From: JAIEOG01 sp964611895
Lineage (GTDB): Bacteria; Bdellovibrionota; FAC87; UBA2466
DNA length: 64,000 bases
Direction: 5' to 3'
NCBI GenBank assembly: GCA_964611895.1
Contig: CAZTDN010000007.1
Location: forward strand, 30,048 to 94,047
Under the pieces are notes generated by a model. That model saw only the letters and a program-made list of their open reading frames with translations, made no database searches and was not told the DNA's origin. This document shows, in pieces, positions 41,275-50,589 of the stretch (position 1 is its first letter; each line of letters starts with the position of its first letter). The translations under genes were made by a program, and so were the position numbers.

Positions 41275-43332
41275 ATGGCGTTTAAAAAGACTGTTTCCTC
41301 TGCTGTTTTGATCCTTATCACCTTCGTGAGCCCACTCGAGGCTCGGCAAACAGGAAAGACAAAAATGAACTACAAGATGTCGGTCCCTCGATATGATGCC
41401 TCGGTTTCCGATCTGGAAAGTGCCTGCAAAAAGGAAGAACAAGCCCTACTTGCCAAACTCGAAGTGATTGGAAAACTAGGTGAGAAAGCCCAGTTTAAAA
41501 ATGCGTGCGTTGCGCTAGAAAAAGCACTCACCGATCTTCAACAAAACCTAACACCGCTGCTCTTTCTGAAATACGTTTCTGACAAAGCTCCGATGCGAGA
41601 AGCAGCGGGAAAATGTGAAACCGCCATCGAAAAGCTGCGTGTTGACGTATTTGCGCGGGAAGACCTGTACAACGCCCTAAAAACAGCAGCCAAGAACCAA
41701 AACCAGCTTGATCCCATCGACAAACGGCTTTTGGACGAGTTCTTACTCGCTTTTAAACGCAATGGACTCGATCTGACGGCGGATAAACGCAAGCTGTTTA
41801 TTGAAAAACGTAAACGCATCGTTGAGCTCGAAACCGAGTTCAGCAAAGAACTCATTGAGTGGAATGATTGGGCAGAGTTCACCCTCGAACAGCTAGAAGG
41901 ACTGCCGGAAAGTTTTGTACAGCGTTTAGAAAAAACCCCACAAGGAAAATACAAAGTTACGGTCAAGTACCCCGACTATTATCCGTTTATGGATAATGCC
42001 AAAAATGCGGAGGCACGCCGCATTTTGGAGGAAAAATTCTTGAATCGCGGAGGGAAAAAGAACCTGGCTCGATTCGATGAAACGCTCCGCCTCCGATCCG
42101 AAACCGCTCAGATGTTGGGCTACCCAAATCACGCCGCCTATGTTCTTGACGATAGAATGGCCAAAACCCCCGAAGCCGTTTCGGCGTTCCTAAAGCGTGT
42201 GGGAGATCGCCTCCAGATCCAAGGCAAATCCGATCTTGCGGGACTGGTCGCAGCGAAAAATGAAGAGTTAGGCTCCAAATCTGACGGCAAGATCCACTCT
42301 CATGACTGGCGCTACTACGACAACCAAATCAAAAAACGCAAACACCACATCGACACCCAGCTCATCAAAGAATACTTCCCAATCGATGTCGTTGCCAAAG
42401 GCATGTTTGAAATCTACCAAACTCTCTTGGGAGTGAAATTCCAAGAAGACCGCTCTCTTCCAAAATGGCACTCAGACGTAACTCCCTACCGCGTGACAAA
42501 AGACGGAAAAGCGGTGGCGATTTTCTACATGGACCTCTTCCCGCGCGAAGGCAAGTACGGCCATGCTGCGGCTTTCACGCTTATTCAGGGATGCATCAAT
42601 GACGACCAGTCCTACCAGCTCCCGATTTCAGCTATTGTCGCTAATTTCAATCCACCAAGCGCACAGAAACCTTCTCTGCTGGAACACGGTGAAGTGGAAA
42701 CGCTGTTTCATGAGTTTGGCCACATCATGCACCAAGTGCTCACTACGGCTAAATACGCCAGTCTCGCTGGCACGAGTGTAAAGCGCGATTTCGTCGAGGC
42801 CCCCTCTCAAATGCTTGAAAACTGGGTGTGGGAGGTTCCCACCCTTACTAAGCTTTCGGGGCACTACCAAAACAAAAGCAAGCCCCTGCCCACGGACCAA
42901 ATGCAACGACTCATTAAAGCTAAGCTGCTCAATGTGGGAATCAAGTACCTAAGGCAGTTACTCTTCGCATCGATTGATTTGCGGTACCACACCCAACCGA
43001 CGAAGGACAGCACCCAAGTCTACGCCGATCTCGCGCGCGAAATCATGCTGATCCCTATTCCGAAAAACACGCTTCCACAAGCAGGGTTCGGACATCTCAT
43101 GGGGGGATATGATGCGGGTTATTATGGTTATCTTTGGTCGGAAGTTTATGCCCAAGATATGTTCACCCGTTTTGAGAAGGAAGGGCTACTCAACGCCAAG
43201 ACAGGGGCAGACTACTTAAAGTGGATCTTGCAAAAAGGCGGTGAGTTGGAGCCCATGGATCTGATCACTCATTTTCTAGGACGGGCTCCCAACGAAGAGG
43301 CATTTTTCAAGAGCCTGAGCGAAAGCAACTGA
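41275..43332 (+). CDS. M3 family oligopeptidase, secreted or envelope-located
   Basis: The 685-residue protein has the M3 zinc motif HEFGHIMHQVL near residue 478 and a downstream EAPSQMLENWVWE with the third ligand. An N-terminal hydrophobic segment ending SPLEARQ suggests a signal peptide. M3 enzymes (thimet oligopeptidase, dipeptidyl carboxypeptidase) cleave short peptides. ATG 41275 directly follows AGGG and lies 15 bp after trxB. Confidence 0.92.
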   Translation: MAFKKTVSSAVLILITFVSPLEARQTGKTKMNYKMSVPRYDASVSDLESACKKEEQALLAKLEVIGKLGEKAQFKNACVALEKALTDLQQNLTPLLFLKYVSDKAPMREAAGKCETAIEKLRVDVFAREDLYNALKTAAKNQNQLDPIDKRLLDEFLLAFKRNGLDLTADKRKLFIEKRKRIVELETEFSKELIEWNDWAEFTLEQLEGLPESFVQRLEKTPQGKYKVTVKYPDYYPFMDNAKNAEARRILEEKFLNRGGKKNLARFDETLRLRSETAQMLGYPNHAAYVLDDRMAKTPEAVSAFLKRVGDRLQIQGKSDLAGLVAAKNEELGSKSDGKIHSHDWRYYDNQIKKRKHHIDTQLIKEYFPIDVVAKGMFEIYQTLLGVKFQEDRSLPKWHSDVTPYRVTKDGKAVAIFYMDLFPREGKYGHAAAFTLIQGCINDDQSYQLPISAIVANFNPPSAQKPSLLEHGEVETLFHEFGHIMHQVLTTAKYASLAGTSVKRDFVEAPSQMLENWVWEVPTLTKLSGHYQNKSKPLPTDQMQRLIKAKLLNVGIKYLRQLLFASIDLRYHTQPTKDSTQVYADLAREIMLIPIPKNTLPQAGFGHLMGGYDAGYYGYLWSEVYAQDMFTRFEKEGLLNAKTGADYLKWILQKGGELEPMDLITHFLGRAPNEEAFFKSLSESN

Positions 43333-43357
43333 CCGAAAATACTCTCGGGGGGGAAGC

Positions 43358-43912
43358 ATGCACGTGGTTCGACTGCGAGACTTTATTGCTTTCCTCTCCG
43401 GACAATCTGCTCAGGCATTTCAGGGTGCAGAAGTCGACAGTTACTTTTCGGCTCATCGAGTAGATCTGGACGATATCATTCCTTACACCCGATTTCGCGA
43501 GGACACCTGCGCGCGAAACCAGACCTACCGCACCGACCTTTTTGAGGTTCTGGTTCTCGCCTGGTTGCCCGGGCAAAAATTACCGCAACACGATCAAGGG
43601 GGACAACGCAGCTGGATTACGGTCGAGCTAGGGGAACTCTGTTTTCAAGAGTTTTCAGAGCCAGCGGGCCTCAAAACCAAAAAACCCAAACTGGCGGGGG
43701 AGCTTGTCTATATCGACGATTCCATGGGGTTTCATTCCATAGAAAACGCGAGCTCTAAACCCGCCCTATCATTACATATTCACTCGAAGCCAATTCTAGA
43801 AAATCGCGTTTATGACGAAGCTACAAAAGAATTTAGACTGGTTGAGCAGTGGAGCTTCCCGCCGCCGCCCGAAATGGAATGGAATACAGAGCGTCCATTG
43901 GTTCTAGAGTAA
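43358..43912 (+). CDS. Cysteine dioxygenase type I-like cupin protein
   Basis: The 184-residue cupin matches bacterial cysteine dioxygenases in GFHSIENASSKPALSLHIHSKPI and the first motif region (LPQHDQGGQRSWITVELGEL). The metal-binding HDH normally found there reads HDQ, so the second His ligand seems replaced by Gln; the third (GFHSIEN) is kept. It oxidises a thiol, probably cysteine, if the metal site still works. GGGGGGG before the ATG is a strong ribosome binding site. The last 80 bases overlap the convergent glycosyltransferase gene. Confidence 0.75.
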   Translation: MHVVRLRDFIAFLSGQSAQAFQGAEVDSYFSAHRVDLDDIIPYTRFREDTCARNQTYRTDLFEVLVLAWLPGQKLPQHDQGGQRSWITVELGELCFQEFSEPAGLKTKKPKLAGELVYIDDSMGFHSIENASSKPALSLHIHSKPILENRVYDEATKEFRLVEQWSFPPPPEMEWNTERPLVLE

Positions 43913-44822
43913 CCGGAACGCCCGCATTTAAGAACTCACCCGAAAGCACTTTTTCATACACTCGAAGATAGGCATCTGCCATCACGTGGTGGGAAAAACG
44001 AGACAGCGCCCAATCGCGACAACGCTGAGAGCTAAAATCTCCTAGTTGGCGAATCCCATCGAGATACTCTTCTTCACTGTGGCAAATACGCCCTACTTCA
44101 GATCCAACCAGTTCGGGAAGCGACCCCAACCCCGACGCTAACACGGGAGTACCGCTAACCAGCGATTCAATTACAGCAATACCGAAAGGCTCATTCCAAA
44201 GTACCGGAAACAATAGACCCGAGGCCTGAGCAATCCATTCCGCCTTCTGACGGCCGCCCAGCATTCCCTCCCAATGGATCCCGTTCCAATGGTTAAAAAA
44301 CAGGCGACTTCCACCCAAAATATGAAGATCTCTTCCTGACTTTTTAGCTAGACGAATAGCCCCCTGGACGTTTTTGACTCTCCACGAAGCCTTGGCAAGA
44401 AAGAGCAAAGACCCGTCTTTCTTGTCGCTAAATAGGTAATCATCCGGGTCGACGCCGTTGTACACAAAGCACTGGGCGCCATGACGTCGAGCATGATTGG
44501 CACTGACAAACGCCGTGTTTCGTAAAAACGCTTCCCCCTGCTTGCCATTGCCTTCAATCGTCACTACGTGGGGTTTTTCGGGTGTGTAGGCTGGAGTGTT
44601 GAAATAGTGAAAGACATCGACGTCCGGAAGCTGGTCTTCAATAGGCCGGCTGAGATCTACTTGGGTAACTTGCGCCCAATCACACTGACTGCCCGGCGCG
44701 CAGACGAGCCTCACTTTCACTCCGCGAGCGGCTAGTGCCTTGGAAAGCCACCAAACCACGCGCTCGGTGCCGCCATAGGCGGTCACCGGCAAAAGCGCAT
44801 TGTGGATCAGGGCGATTTTCAT
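43833..44822 (-). CDS. Glycosyltransferase family 4
   Basis: The 329-residue protein begins MKIALIHNALLPVTAYGGTE with the glycine-rich acceptor loop and carries LFLAKASWRVKNVQGAI and WNEPFGIAVIESLVSG with the paired glutamates of GT4. It probably adds a sugar to a surface glycan. ATG 44822 is preferred to a TTG three codons upstream. Its 3' end overlaps the dioxygenase-like gene by 80 bases in the opposite direction. Confidence 0.88.
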   Translation of the reverse strand: MKIALIHNALLPVTAYGGTERVVWWLSKALAARGVKVRLVCAPGSQCDWAQVTQVDLSRPIEDQLPDVDVFHYFNTPAYTPEKPHVVTIEGNGKQGEAFLRNTAFVSANHARRHGAQCFVYNGVDPDDYLFSDKKDGSLLFLAKASWRVKNVQGAIRLAKKSGRDLHILGGSRLFFNHWNGIHWEGMLGGRQKAEWIAQASGLLFPVLWNEPFGIAVIESLVSGTPVLASGLGSLPELVGSEVGRICHSEEEYLDGIRQLGDFSSQRCRDWALSRFSHHVMADAYLRVYEKVLSGEFLNAGVPVTLEPMDALYSIPFRAAAGSSTAQPV

Positions 44823-44862
44823 GCCCCGCAAGACTAGCAGAAAGCCAGAACGAAGTTAATGC

Positions 44863-45330
44863 CTACTCGCTTCGGCGCGCGATAAGCGAGGCCGTGTAAG
44901 CGCGGAATTGGTATTCATCTACTTCACGCAGCCAGGCAGCCATGTATTTGGCCACCCACTTGCGGATAGCGGGAGTATCGGTAGAGACACGTCGAGCAGA
45001 TAGCCCAGTCAACTCCAGCTTTTGGATCATTTCAAATCGGAGACCTTTTAAAAAGCGGGCCGCCTGCTTTTCGTCAGCTCGTTTGAGTCGAGAAAACCGT
45101 TCCTCTATCTGTCGGGCCATCGAGGCATTCTCGGAGCGAGCGATGGAAAGGATAAAGGTGAGATAATCCGAGTACTCTTCGATAATGTCGTCCACATCCG
45201 ATGTGCTCTTGTGCAACGGAAAAGCCATCGACGCCGTAGTTCTTTCTACAGCAGGAGTGCTTGCCCCCACCAGAACCAGCCCCAGACCCACCACAAACAA
45301 ACCAGAAATTCTTTTTGCTACGTGCAACAT
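44863..45330 (-). CDS. Small secreted or membrane-anchored protein of unknown function
   Basis: The 155-residue protein starts at ATG 45330, which has GGGAGG six bases upstream. Residues 8-24 (SGLFVVGLGLVLVGA) form a signal peptide or anchor. The remaining ~110 residues are mostly charged helices (IEERFSRLKRADEKQAARFL, WLREVDEYQFRAYTASL) without recognised motif. A longer frame to 45429 is not supported by a ribosome binding site. Confidence 0.6.
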   Translation of the reverse strand: MLHVAKRISGLFVVGLGLVLVGASTPAVERTTASMAFPLHKSTSDVDDIIEEYSDYLTFILSIARSENASMARQIEERFSRLKRADEKQAARFLKGLRFEMIQKLELTGLSARRVSTDTPAIRKWVAKYMAAWLREVDEYQFRAYTASLIARRSE

Positions 45331-45590
45331 ACCAACCTCCCGGGGGCCGTATACTTCAAGTACTATGCCGACCTTCCCAGGCTGGAATGGTGTGATTTTT
45401 CTGGGCGCCAGTGACAAATGACGGCCCATCTCGCGCCGTAAAGTGGCACTCCTGTCTTTTTCTTGGACCGCGCCCGTGCCTGCGGCACGTGGAATAAAAC
45501 TTGCTCAGCAACCATTCGACTTCGAGGTGCGTTGCGCCAGTTGGGCGAAACAAACCGTCATTTGTAGAACGTATATGGGGGAATAGAAAA
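45331..45590. other. 260-bp divergent intergenic region
   Basis: No gene is seen. It holds the 11-bp palindrome TACTTCAAGTA (about 45353-45363) near the minus-strand gene start and a short inverted repeat CGTGCC TGC GGCACG (45475-45489). TATATG at about 45573 may be a -10 for the plus-strand gene. Confidence 0.4.
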
Positions 45591-46166
45591 ATGATCTGGA
45601 TGAAGCTACTGGCTGGCCTAGGGCTAGCTCTAACAATGGTACAAAACAGCGCTTTTGGGGAAAACGCCGCAGCGGAGGCCAATGCCTCTGCTGCCACCTA
45701 TGCGAAGATCGCTCCCTACAGGACCTGGATTACGGTGGACCATTATGAAGTAATCTCGAACGGGGATCTGAAGAACCCCATATCTAACGTTAAGCTCGAG
45801 ATTCAATTTCCGAATGGTAAGAAGTTTGAACTCCCTGAAGGAACCCAGTACTGGACTATTGGCAACGGCCAAAAACAGGAAATCAAACGAACGTACGAGC
45901 TCCCCTATGAAGCATTGCTGAACGATGGCTTTAGCTTTAGCGTCCAGATGGTCCGTAAAGGCAGCAAGATGCTACCTTGCAATTTTGTTGTCTCTCAGCT
46001 TTCGCAGTTTAACCGGTCATACTTCTGCCATACGGACGTTCAATGGCAGGTAAATCAAAAAATCACTGAGGACAAACTCGACAAAGAAGGAATCGAAGTC
46101 CGCGTTTGGACGGATAGAAACACTCCAGCGAAGGAACAACCTAAGGATGCGCTAGCATTGAGGTAG
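45591..46166 (+). CDS. Secreted protein of unknown function
   Basis: The 191-residue protein has a signal peptide (KLLAGLGLALTMVQNSAFGE) and a periplasmic beta-rich domain (YRTWITVDHYEVISNG, NVKLEIQFPNGKKFELPEG, FSVQMVRKGSKMLPC). Two cysteines (LPCNF, YFCHTD) may form a disulfide. The ATG 45591 has GGGGGA upstream; a frame open to 45501 lacks a ribosome binding site. Family not recognised. Confidence 0.65.
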   Translation: MIWMKLLAGLGLALTMVQNSAFGENAAAEANASAATYAKIAPYRTWITVDHYEVISNGDLKNPISNVKLEIQFPNGKKFELPEGTQYWTIGNGQKQEIKRTYELPYEALLNDGFSFSVQMVRKGSKMLPCNFVVSQLSQFNRSYFCHTDVQWQVNQKITEDKLDKEGIEVRVWTDRNTPAKEQPKDALALR

Positions 46167-46175
46167 TAACTGGGT

Positions 46176-46874
46176 TTAGTTCCGAATTTCTGGGCGGGCG
46201 ACGGTGAGATCCAAGATTTGACCGTCGCTCGCTCGAAACACTGCTTGAATTGGCTCGCCTTCAGAACCTTTCCGACGCACAGTCATCGCATAAGCAAGTA
46301 CAGGCTTACTATCAATTCCGTGCGGGACATAAACCATGGGTTGAGAAGCGCTCTGAGATGCTTCCATTTCAAACCTATCTGAAACTGTGGTCAAAATCTG
46401 ATCTGGGTTCATTCCTAACTGAGTGGTGTCAATCTCTGCTACCGGGTTGTAGTGCACGGAAACATCCTTCACCGTTCGATCATTTCCAAGTCGAACCTCA
46501 ACATCCATTCCGCTCATGGCCAATTCACCTTGAAAGATCTTGTATTTGATTGTCTTGCCCAGCGGGGTGGTGAAAGCCGCCTCGTACCTGATTTCATGGT
46601 GAGGCTGGATACCCCAATCCTCTTTTTTCAACGAAATAAAGTCATCGGCAGCCGCCTTCGCGTCTCGGTCATCCAATGCCACTGCGGGTTCCGCAGCCAC
46701 TGATGCGGAGGCGATCGATACAGGAGACCTGCTTGTGGGGAGTTGAAGCGCGATTGCAGCCTGGCGTGGGGCCACGCTTTCCATCACATCTTCTACTTCA
46801 GAGGGAGCCTGCTCAGCGGTGAAAAGATAATACCCGCCCATCAATCCCACGAAAGAGAGTAGTATGCGCTTCAT
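46176..46874 (-). CDS. Free-standing FTP/PepSY propeptide-like protein
   Basis: The 232-residue protein has a signal-like N-terminus (LLSFVGLMGGYYLF), a short low-complexity linker and a FTP-like domain (about 95-145: TIKYKIFQGELAMSGMDVEV, then DRTVKDVSVHYNP), followed by a PepSY-like region (about 150-225: PVLAYAMTVRRKG, VFRASDGQILDL). In thermolysin and fungalysin families these form the N-terminal propeptide in the same chain. The adjoining gene (ATGA overlap, 46871-46874) encodes a gluzincin-like protein without it, so this is probably its separate chaperone and inhibitor. Confidence 0.65.
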   Translation of the reverse strand: MKRILLSFVGLMGGYYLFTAEQAPSEVEDVMESVAPRQAAIALQLPTSRSPVSIASASVAAEPAVALDDRDAKAAADDFISLKKEDWGIQPHHEIRYEAAFTTPLGKTIKYKIFQGELAMSGMDVEVRLGNDRTVKDVSVHYNPVAEIDTTQLGMNPDQILTTVSDRFEMEASQSASQPMVYVPHGIDSKPVLAYAMTVRRKGSEGEPIQAVFRASDGQILDLTVARPEIRN

Positions 46875-48424
46875 AATTGGATCACTCCGTTGATTAAGGT
46901 GTCTTGCCCATTTTCGGAGCTAACGCGCAACGTGTAAGGTAAACTCTGCCCTCGAACCGCAGCTTTATCGACTTGCCCGAGAACACTGAACTCTAATCCC
47001 AAACCTGAATTTCCACCCACAGACAGGGTTTGCCCCGCCTCTAAATCACCAAACGATTGTTGGTAAGTGAGAGGAAGAAACCGACTGTCTTGGGACTCTA
47101 GTCGAACTCGCACATTCCGTGCTCTGCCTGCGTTGGTGTTTTGGATGGATAACTTGAATACGATTTCACTGCCCGGGGCCGCAGCCTGAATGACTGTTTT
47201 GCCGCCAACACCATCCCCTTGTACAGGCACTGGAGTCGCGCTGAAAACCAGAGGAGCGGACAACGGAGCTGCTCCCAAGAAACCGCGCGATTGAAACGCA
47301 GACTGAATAGCTTGAGCATGCCCGCCACAATGCAGCTCGGAGTCTGCTTCTATTAACGCCTTTTGAAGCTGGGAGACGCTGGTGTCTTTAGACAGCAAGC
47401 TAACCGCTGAAAACACAACCCGATCAGATAAGATGGGACCAGTCAGAGAATCTTCGTTCACGAAACTTTGACGAATGTCCCACAAAACTCGACTGCACCA
47501 CTCGCCCATACCATAACGGTCTGGAGTGCTACCCGTGCCATCCGCAACAGCAACAGAATAAAAGCTCTGTTTACCACCTTCGAGATCCACTGCCGAACGC
47601 AGAGGCTCTCCAGGAGCGTATCCCTGAAAATTTCGAGCAATCCATTTGCCAATGTAGTTTTTGCCACTTACCGACTCAGCCAGATAATCTGCTAAGCATT
47701 CGTGGATAGCCCCACCTTCACTAAAAACAGCTCCGGAATCGCCAGCGTAGTCAATGCCACGCTCAGCCGAAAGACTCTCATTAAACAGGTGACCGAACTC
47801 GTGCCAATAAGTGTCCTGATCGAGCCCTGGAGCAAACTGGCCTGAGCCGTAAATTTTGATAGTGCGAGGTTGAGCTGCATTCAAGTGAGCGTGATCGTAA
47901 AACGCATTCGCATCCGTGGCGGTGCTGCCATCAGCCTGAACCATGACGTATAGAGGGCGCGTTTTGACAACTGGGAAACCCAACGCTTCGACATAGGCTT
48001 GTATGGAAGAAATGCTTCGGTAAGCCATGGCCTCGGAGTAGTGCACATCACCCGGCTGATAAAAGAAATTCACTCCACTGTTTGGAGTCGCCAGAGTTGA
48101 AAGCGCATCCGCCACCGAACGAATGCGGACTTTGAGAAAGGCATTTTCTAAGCGGTTTGGGGAAAGCAAGCTAACGAGATCTAAGCCTAGGCTCGCATTG
48201 CGGACTGAAATATCCGATAGCCGTGCCTGCGCATCCTGGGTGGCATCAATCGGATTTGGGAGCACCAGCGAGGCACGGGGACCTGAAGATTGAAACAACC
48301 CAAAGTTGCGAACCACGCTCAAGCTGTTGAGCTTAAGCGCCGGGCCTTCGCAGCCCGAACGTGAGCAGGATGCCAACAGCACCACTGCAATCAGGCTAAA
48401 AATGGGGGTGTTTTTTAGAGTCAC
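46871..48424 (-). CDS. Lipoprotein zinc metalloprotease (gluzincin, fungalysin/thermolysin-like)
   Basis: The 517-residue lipoprotein (lipobox LASC, Cys20) has HEFGHLFNES near residue 217, followed by GGAIHECLADYLAES giving the third zinc ligand, as in M4/M36-type gluzincins. Residues before it (NFFYQPGDVHYSEAMAYR, AFYDHAHLNAA) resemble the catalytic-domain strand and helix. The last ~110 residues are a beta domain like DUF11/CARDB (FKLSIQNTNAGRARNVRVRL). No FTP/PepSY propeptide is in the chain; it is encoded by the next gene. GTG is the start. Exact family (M36 vs M4) is not certain. Confidence 0.75.
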   Translation of the reverse strand: MTLKNTPIFSLIAVVLLASCSRSGCEGPALKLNSLSVVRNFGLFQSSGPRASLVLPNPIDATQDAQARLSDISVRNASLGLDLVSLLSPNRLENAFLKVRIRSVADALSTLATPNSGVNFFYQPGDVHYSEAMAYRSISSIQAYVEALGFPVVKTRPLYVMVQADGSTATDANAFYDHAHLNAAQPRTIKIYGSGQFAPGLDQDTYWHEFGHLFNESLSAERGIDYAGDSGAVFSEGGAIHECLADYLAESVSGKNYIGKWIARNFQGYAPGEPLRSAVDLEGGKQSFYSVAVADGTGSTPDRYGMGEWCSRVLWDIRQSFVNEDSLTGPILSDRVVFSAVSLLSKDTSVSQLQKALIEADSELHCGGHAQAIQSAFQSRGFLGAAPLSAPLVFSATPVPVQGDGVGGKTVIQAAAPGSEIVFKLSIQNTNAGRARNVRVRLESQDSRFLPLTYQQSFGDLEAGQTLSVGGNSGLGLEFSVLGQVDKAAVRGQSLPYTLRVSSENGQDTLINGVIQL

Positions 48425-48460
48425 GTGGCTTAGAAGTGCAAGCCGAGTGCCAAATTCTTC

Positions 48461-48490
48461 AATATAAATACAATAAAATCAGTATGTTAA
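48461..48490 (-). promoter_or_regulatory. Predicted promoter for the metalloprotease/propeptide pair
   Basis: On the minus strand TTAACA (48490-48485) and TATATT (48466-48461), each five of six consensus, are separated by 18 bp in an AT-rich stretch, 37 bp before the GTG start. The 165-bp gap to cysS holds nothing else recognised. Confidence 0.55.
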
Positions 48491-48589
48491 CTTGTATTCA
48501 GTCTGTGTTTTTCGTCTAGGTCTTGGGCGGAATTGTGAAGGGCTAGCCTAGTCCCAGCCTGAAGACCACGAGGATTCAAGGACTTAACG

Positions 48590-50101
48590 TTACGTCGAAC
48601 TTTTGGAGGGACTGTCTACGCACGAAAACACCACATCCCACTCGGAGCCCTGAGGGGTGTCTTGAATTTCGATGCCTGCTTTCAAAAGTTCGTCCCGAAT
48701 CGCATCCGATTTGGCAAAGTTCTTCTCTGCGCGTGCGACCTGTCGCTCTTTTACTCTCGTGTCCACCCAAACAGCGTCCTGATTTCGATCGGCAAGAACT
48801 GCACTCCGTAATTGGGCGAGGTAGGTTGCAGGTTCCAATCCGAAAACCCCAACGACTTCAGAAAACCGATGCAAGTTTTCTAAGAACTCCTGCGCCAATC
48901 GAGGCGTTTCCGCGGTGGGTTTGAAACCTTTTTTGCCCAGGTAGGCATTTAGAGCGCGGACGTAGTCAAAAACCAATGCCACCGCTTTGGGCAGATTGAA
49001 ATCATCTAACAGAGAGTCTCTCCAACCTGGCTCAAAACGTTCTCCCAATTCTCGAACATTCTTTTCCAGACTAGACTCCGGCTGCCGTGCTCCAGCGGCA
49101 AGCGTTGCAAAAGCGAGCGCTTTTTTCTTGGCGGAGTACACTCGGTGAAGTGAGGCCTGAATTTCGCTGATGTGTTCGGGAGAAAACTCAACGGGCGAAC
49201 GATAATGCACACTCAAAAGCAAGTACCGAAGCGCCTCGGCCGTATGCTTTGCAACAAAGTCCCGAGTCAAAAAGATGTTTCCGACCGACTTGGACATTTT
49301 TTCTTTTTGGATCGAAATCAGATTATTGTGGAGCCAGTAGCGAGCGAACTGCTTGCCTGTCGCTCCTTCGGACTGGGCGATTTCGTTTTCATGGTGTGGG
49401 TGAATCAAATCCAATCCACCGCCATGAATATCAAAAGTGTCTCCCAAATAATGCGTCGCCATAGCAGAGCATTCAATGTGCCAGCCTGGGCGCCCCATTC
49501 CCCAAGGGCTTTTCCAAGCCGGCTCGTCTTCAGCCTTGCGCGGCTTCCATAGGCTAAAATCCAGCGGATCGCGTTTTTTCTCATCTGCCTGGATCCGCAC
49601 CCCCACCAGGAGATCATCTATCTTCTTTCCAGAGAGCTTGCCGTACTGAGGAAAGTTTCTCACCGAGAAAAAAACCTCTCCGTCTGGAGCAACGTAGGCG
49701 CAGCCGGTTTGAATGAGCCGCTCGATGAGAGCGAGAATCTGCGGAATCGTCTCTGTGACTTTGGGCTGAATGGTGGGCAAACGAACCGAAAGACTGCTCA
49801 GATCCGCGAGGTATTCTTTAGTAAACCGTTCCGCGATTACTTGGGAGCTGGTGCCTTCCTCCCGGGCACGGTTGATAATCTTGTCATCGACGTCGGTATA
49901 GTTCATCACCCAGGTGACCTTTGCACCCGTGTATTCAAAAAAACGACGAACCACATCAAAGAATACGGCGGGCCGGGCATTTCCGATGTGCGTGAGCCCG
50001 TACACAGTGGGACCGCAAGTGTAAATCTTGACCTCTCCCGGAATAAGGGGGTGAAAATCTTCTTTCTTGCCAGTGAGAGTATTTGTAATCCGCAGAGACA
50101 T
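48590..50101 (-). CDS. cysS: Cysteinyl-tRNA synthetase
   Basis: The 503-residue class I synthetase has CGPTVYGLTHIGNARP (zinc ligand Cys29, HIGN), GWHIECSAM and HHENE for zinc, and KMSKSVGN. ATG 50101 shares its A with the ispF TAA (TAATG) and gives a family-type N-terminus (MSLRITNTLTGKKEDF); a frame open to 50206 is not needed. It is slightly longer than the common ~460 aa, with the extra in the C-terminal region. Confidence 0.96.
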   Translation of the reverse strand: MSLRITNTLTGKKEDFHPLIPGEVKIYTCGPTVYGLTHIGNARPAVFFDVVRRFFEYTGAKVTWVMNYTDVDDKIINRAREEGTSSQVIAERFTKEYLADLSSLSVRLPTIQPKVTETIPQILALIERLIQTGCAYVAPDGEVFFSVRNFPQYGKLSGKKIDDLLVGVRIQADEKKRDPLDFSLWKPRKAEDEPAWKSPWGMGRPGWHIECSAMATHYLGDTFDIHGGGLDLIHPHHENEIAQSEGATGKQFARYWLHNNLISIQKEKMSKSVGNIFLTRDFVAKHTAEALRYLLLSVHYRSPVEFSPEHISEIQASLHRVYSAKKKALAFATLAAGARQPESSLEKNVRELGERFEPGWRDSLLDDFNLPKAVALVFDYVRALNAYLGKKGFKPTAETPRLAQEFLENLHRFSEVVGVFGLEPATYLAQLRSAVLADRNQDAVWVDTRVKERQVARAEKNFAKSDAIRDELLKAGIEIQDTPQGSEWDVVFSCVDSPSKSST

Positions 50102-50589
50102 TATCGACGCAAAGGTTCCAAGTTCACCACCGCATGGGCCGCAATGGCTTTGTTCTCTCCGACCAACCCCAAGCCTTCCATTGTCTTGGCTTTGACGCTG
50201 ACGCACGAAAGCTCCACCCCCAACATCTGGGCAATGCAGAGTCGGATCGCATCGGAGTAAGCCGAAAGTTTCGGCTCTTCTAAAATCACAATCGAATCAA
50301 AACCGCTCACTTGGTATCCGAGGGCCCGGATCTTTGTTAGGACATCTGCTACAAACTCCCGACTCGCTCGATTCTTGTTTTCTGGATCTTTGTCGGAAAA
50401 ATGCTGGCCGATGTCACCCAAGGCTAATGCACCCAAACATGCGTCGACCAACGCATGCAATAGCACATCGCCGTCGCTGTGCGCCTGAATCTTAAATTTG
50501 CAGGGAATGCTGACTCCCCCAATGGGTATATGGCTCGCTTCAACTGTGGGTATTAAACGGTGGATGTCGTAACCGATCCCGGTGCGCAT
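50101..50589 (-). CDS. ispF: 2-C-methyl-D-erythritol 2,4-cyclodiphosphate synthase
   Basis: The 162-residue enzyme has GYDIHRL (metal ligands Asp8 and His10), HSDGDVLLHALVDACLGA and ETMEGLGLVGENKAIAAHAV-like C-terminal features. It forms MEcPP in the MEP isoprenoid pathway. AGGAG five bases before ATG 50589 lies inside the 37-bp overlap with ispD. CysS follows with a TAATG overlap. Confidence 0.95.
   Translation of the reverse strand: MRTGIGYDIHRLIPTVEASHIPIGGVSIPCKFKIQAHSDGDVLLHALVDACLGALALGDIGQHFSDKDPENKNRASREFVADVLTKIRALGYQVSGFDSIVILEEPKLSAYSDAIRLCIAQMLGVELSCVSVKAKTMEGLGLVGENKAIAAHAVVNLEPLRR

Noticed and set aside
50102..50206. N-terminal extension of cysS to 50206
   Set aside because: It lies wholly in ispF, has no ribosome binding site, and the family N-terminus starts at ATG 50101.
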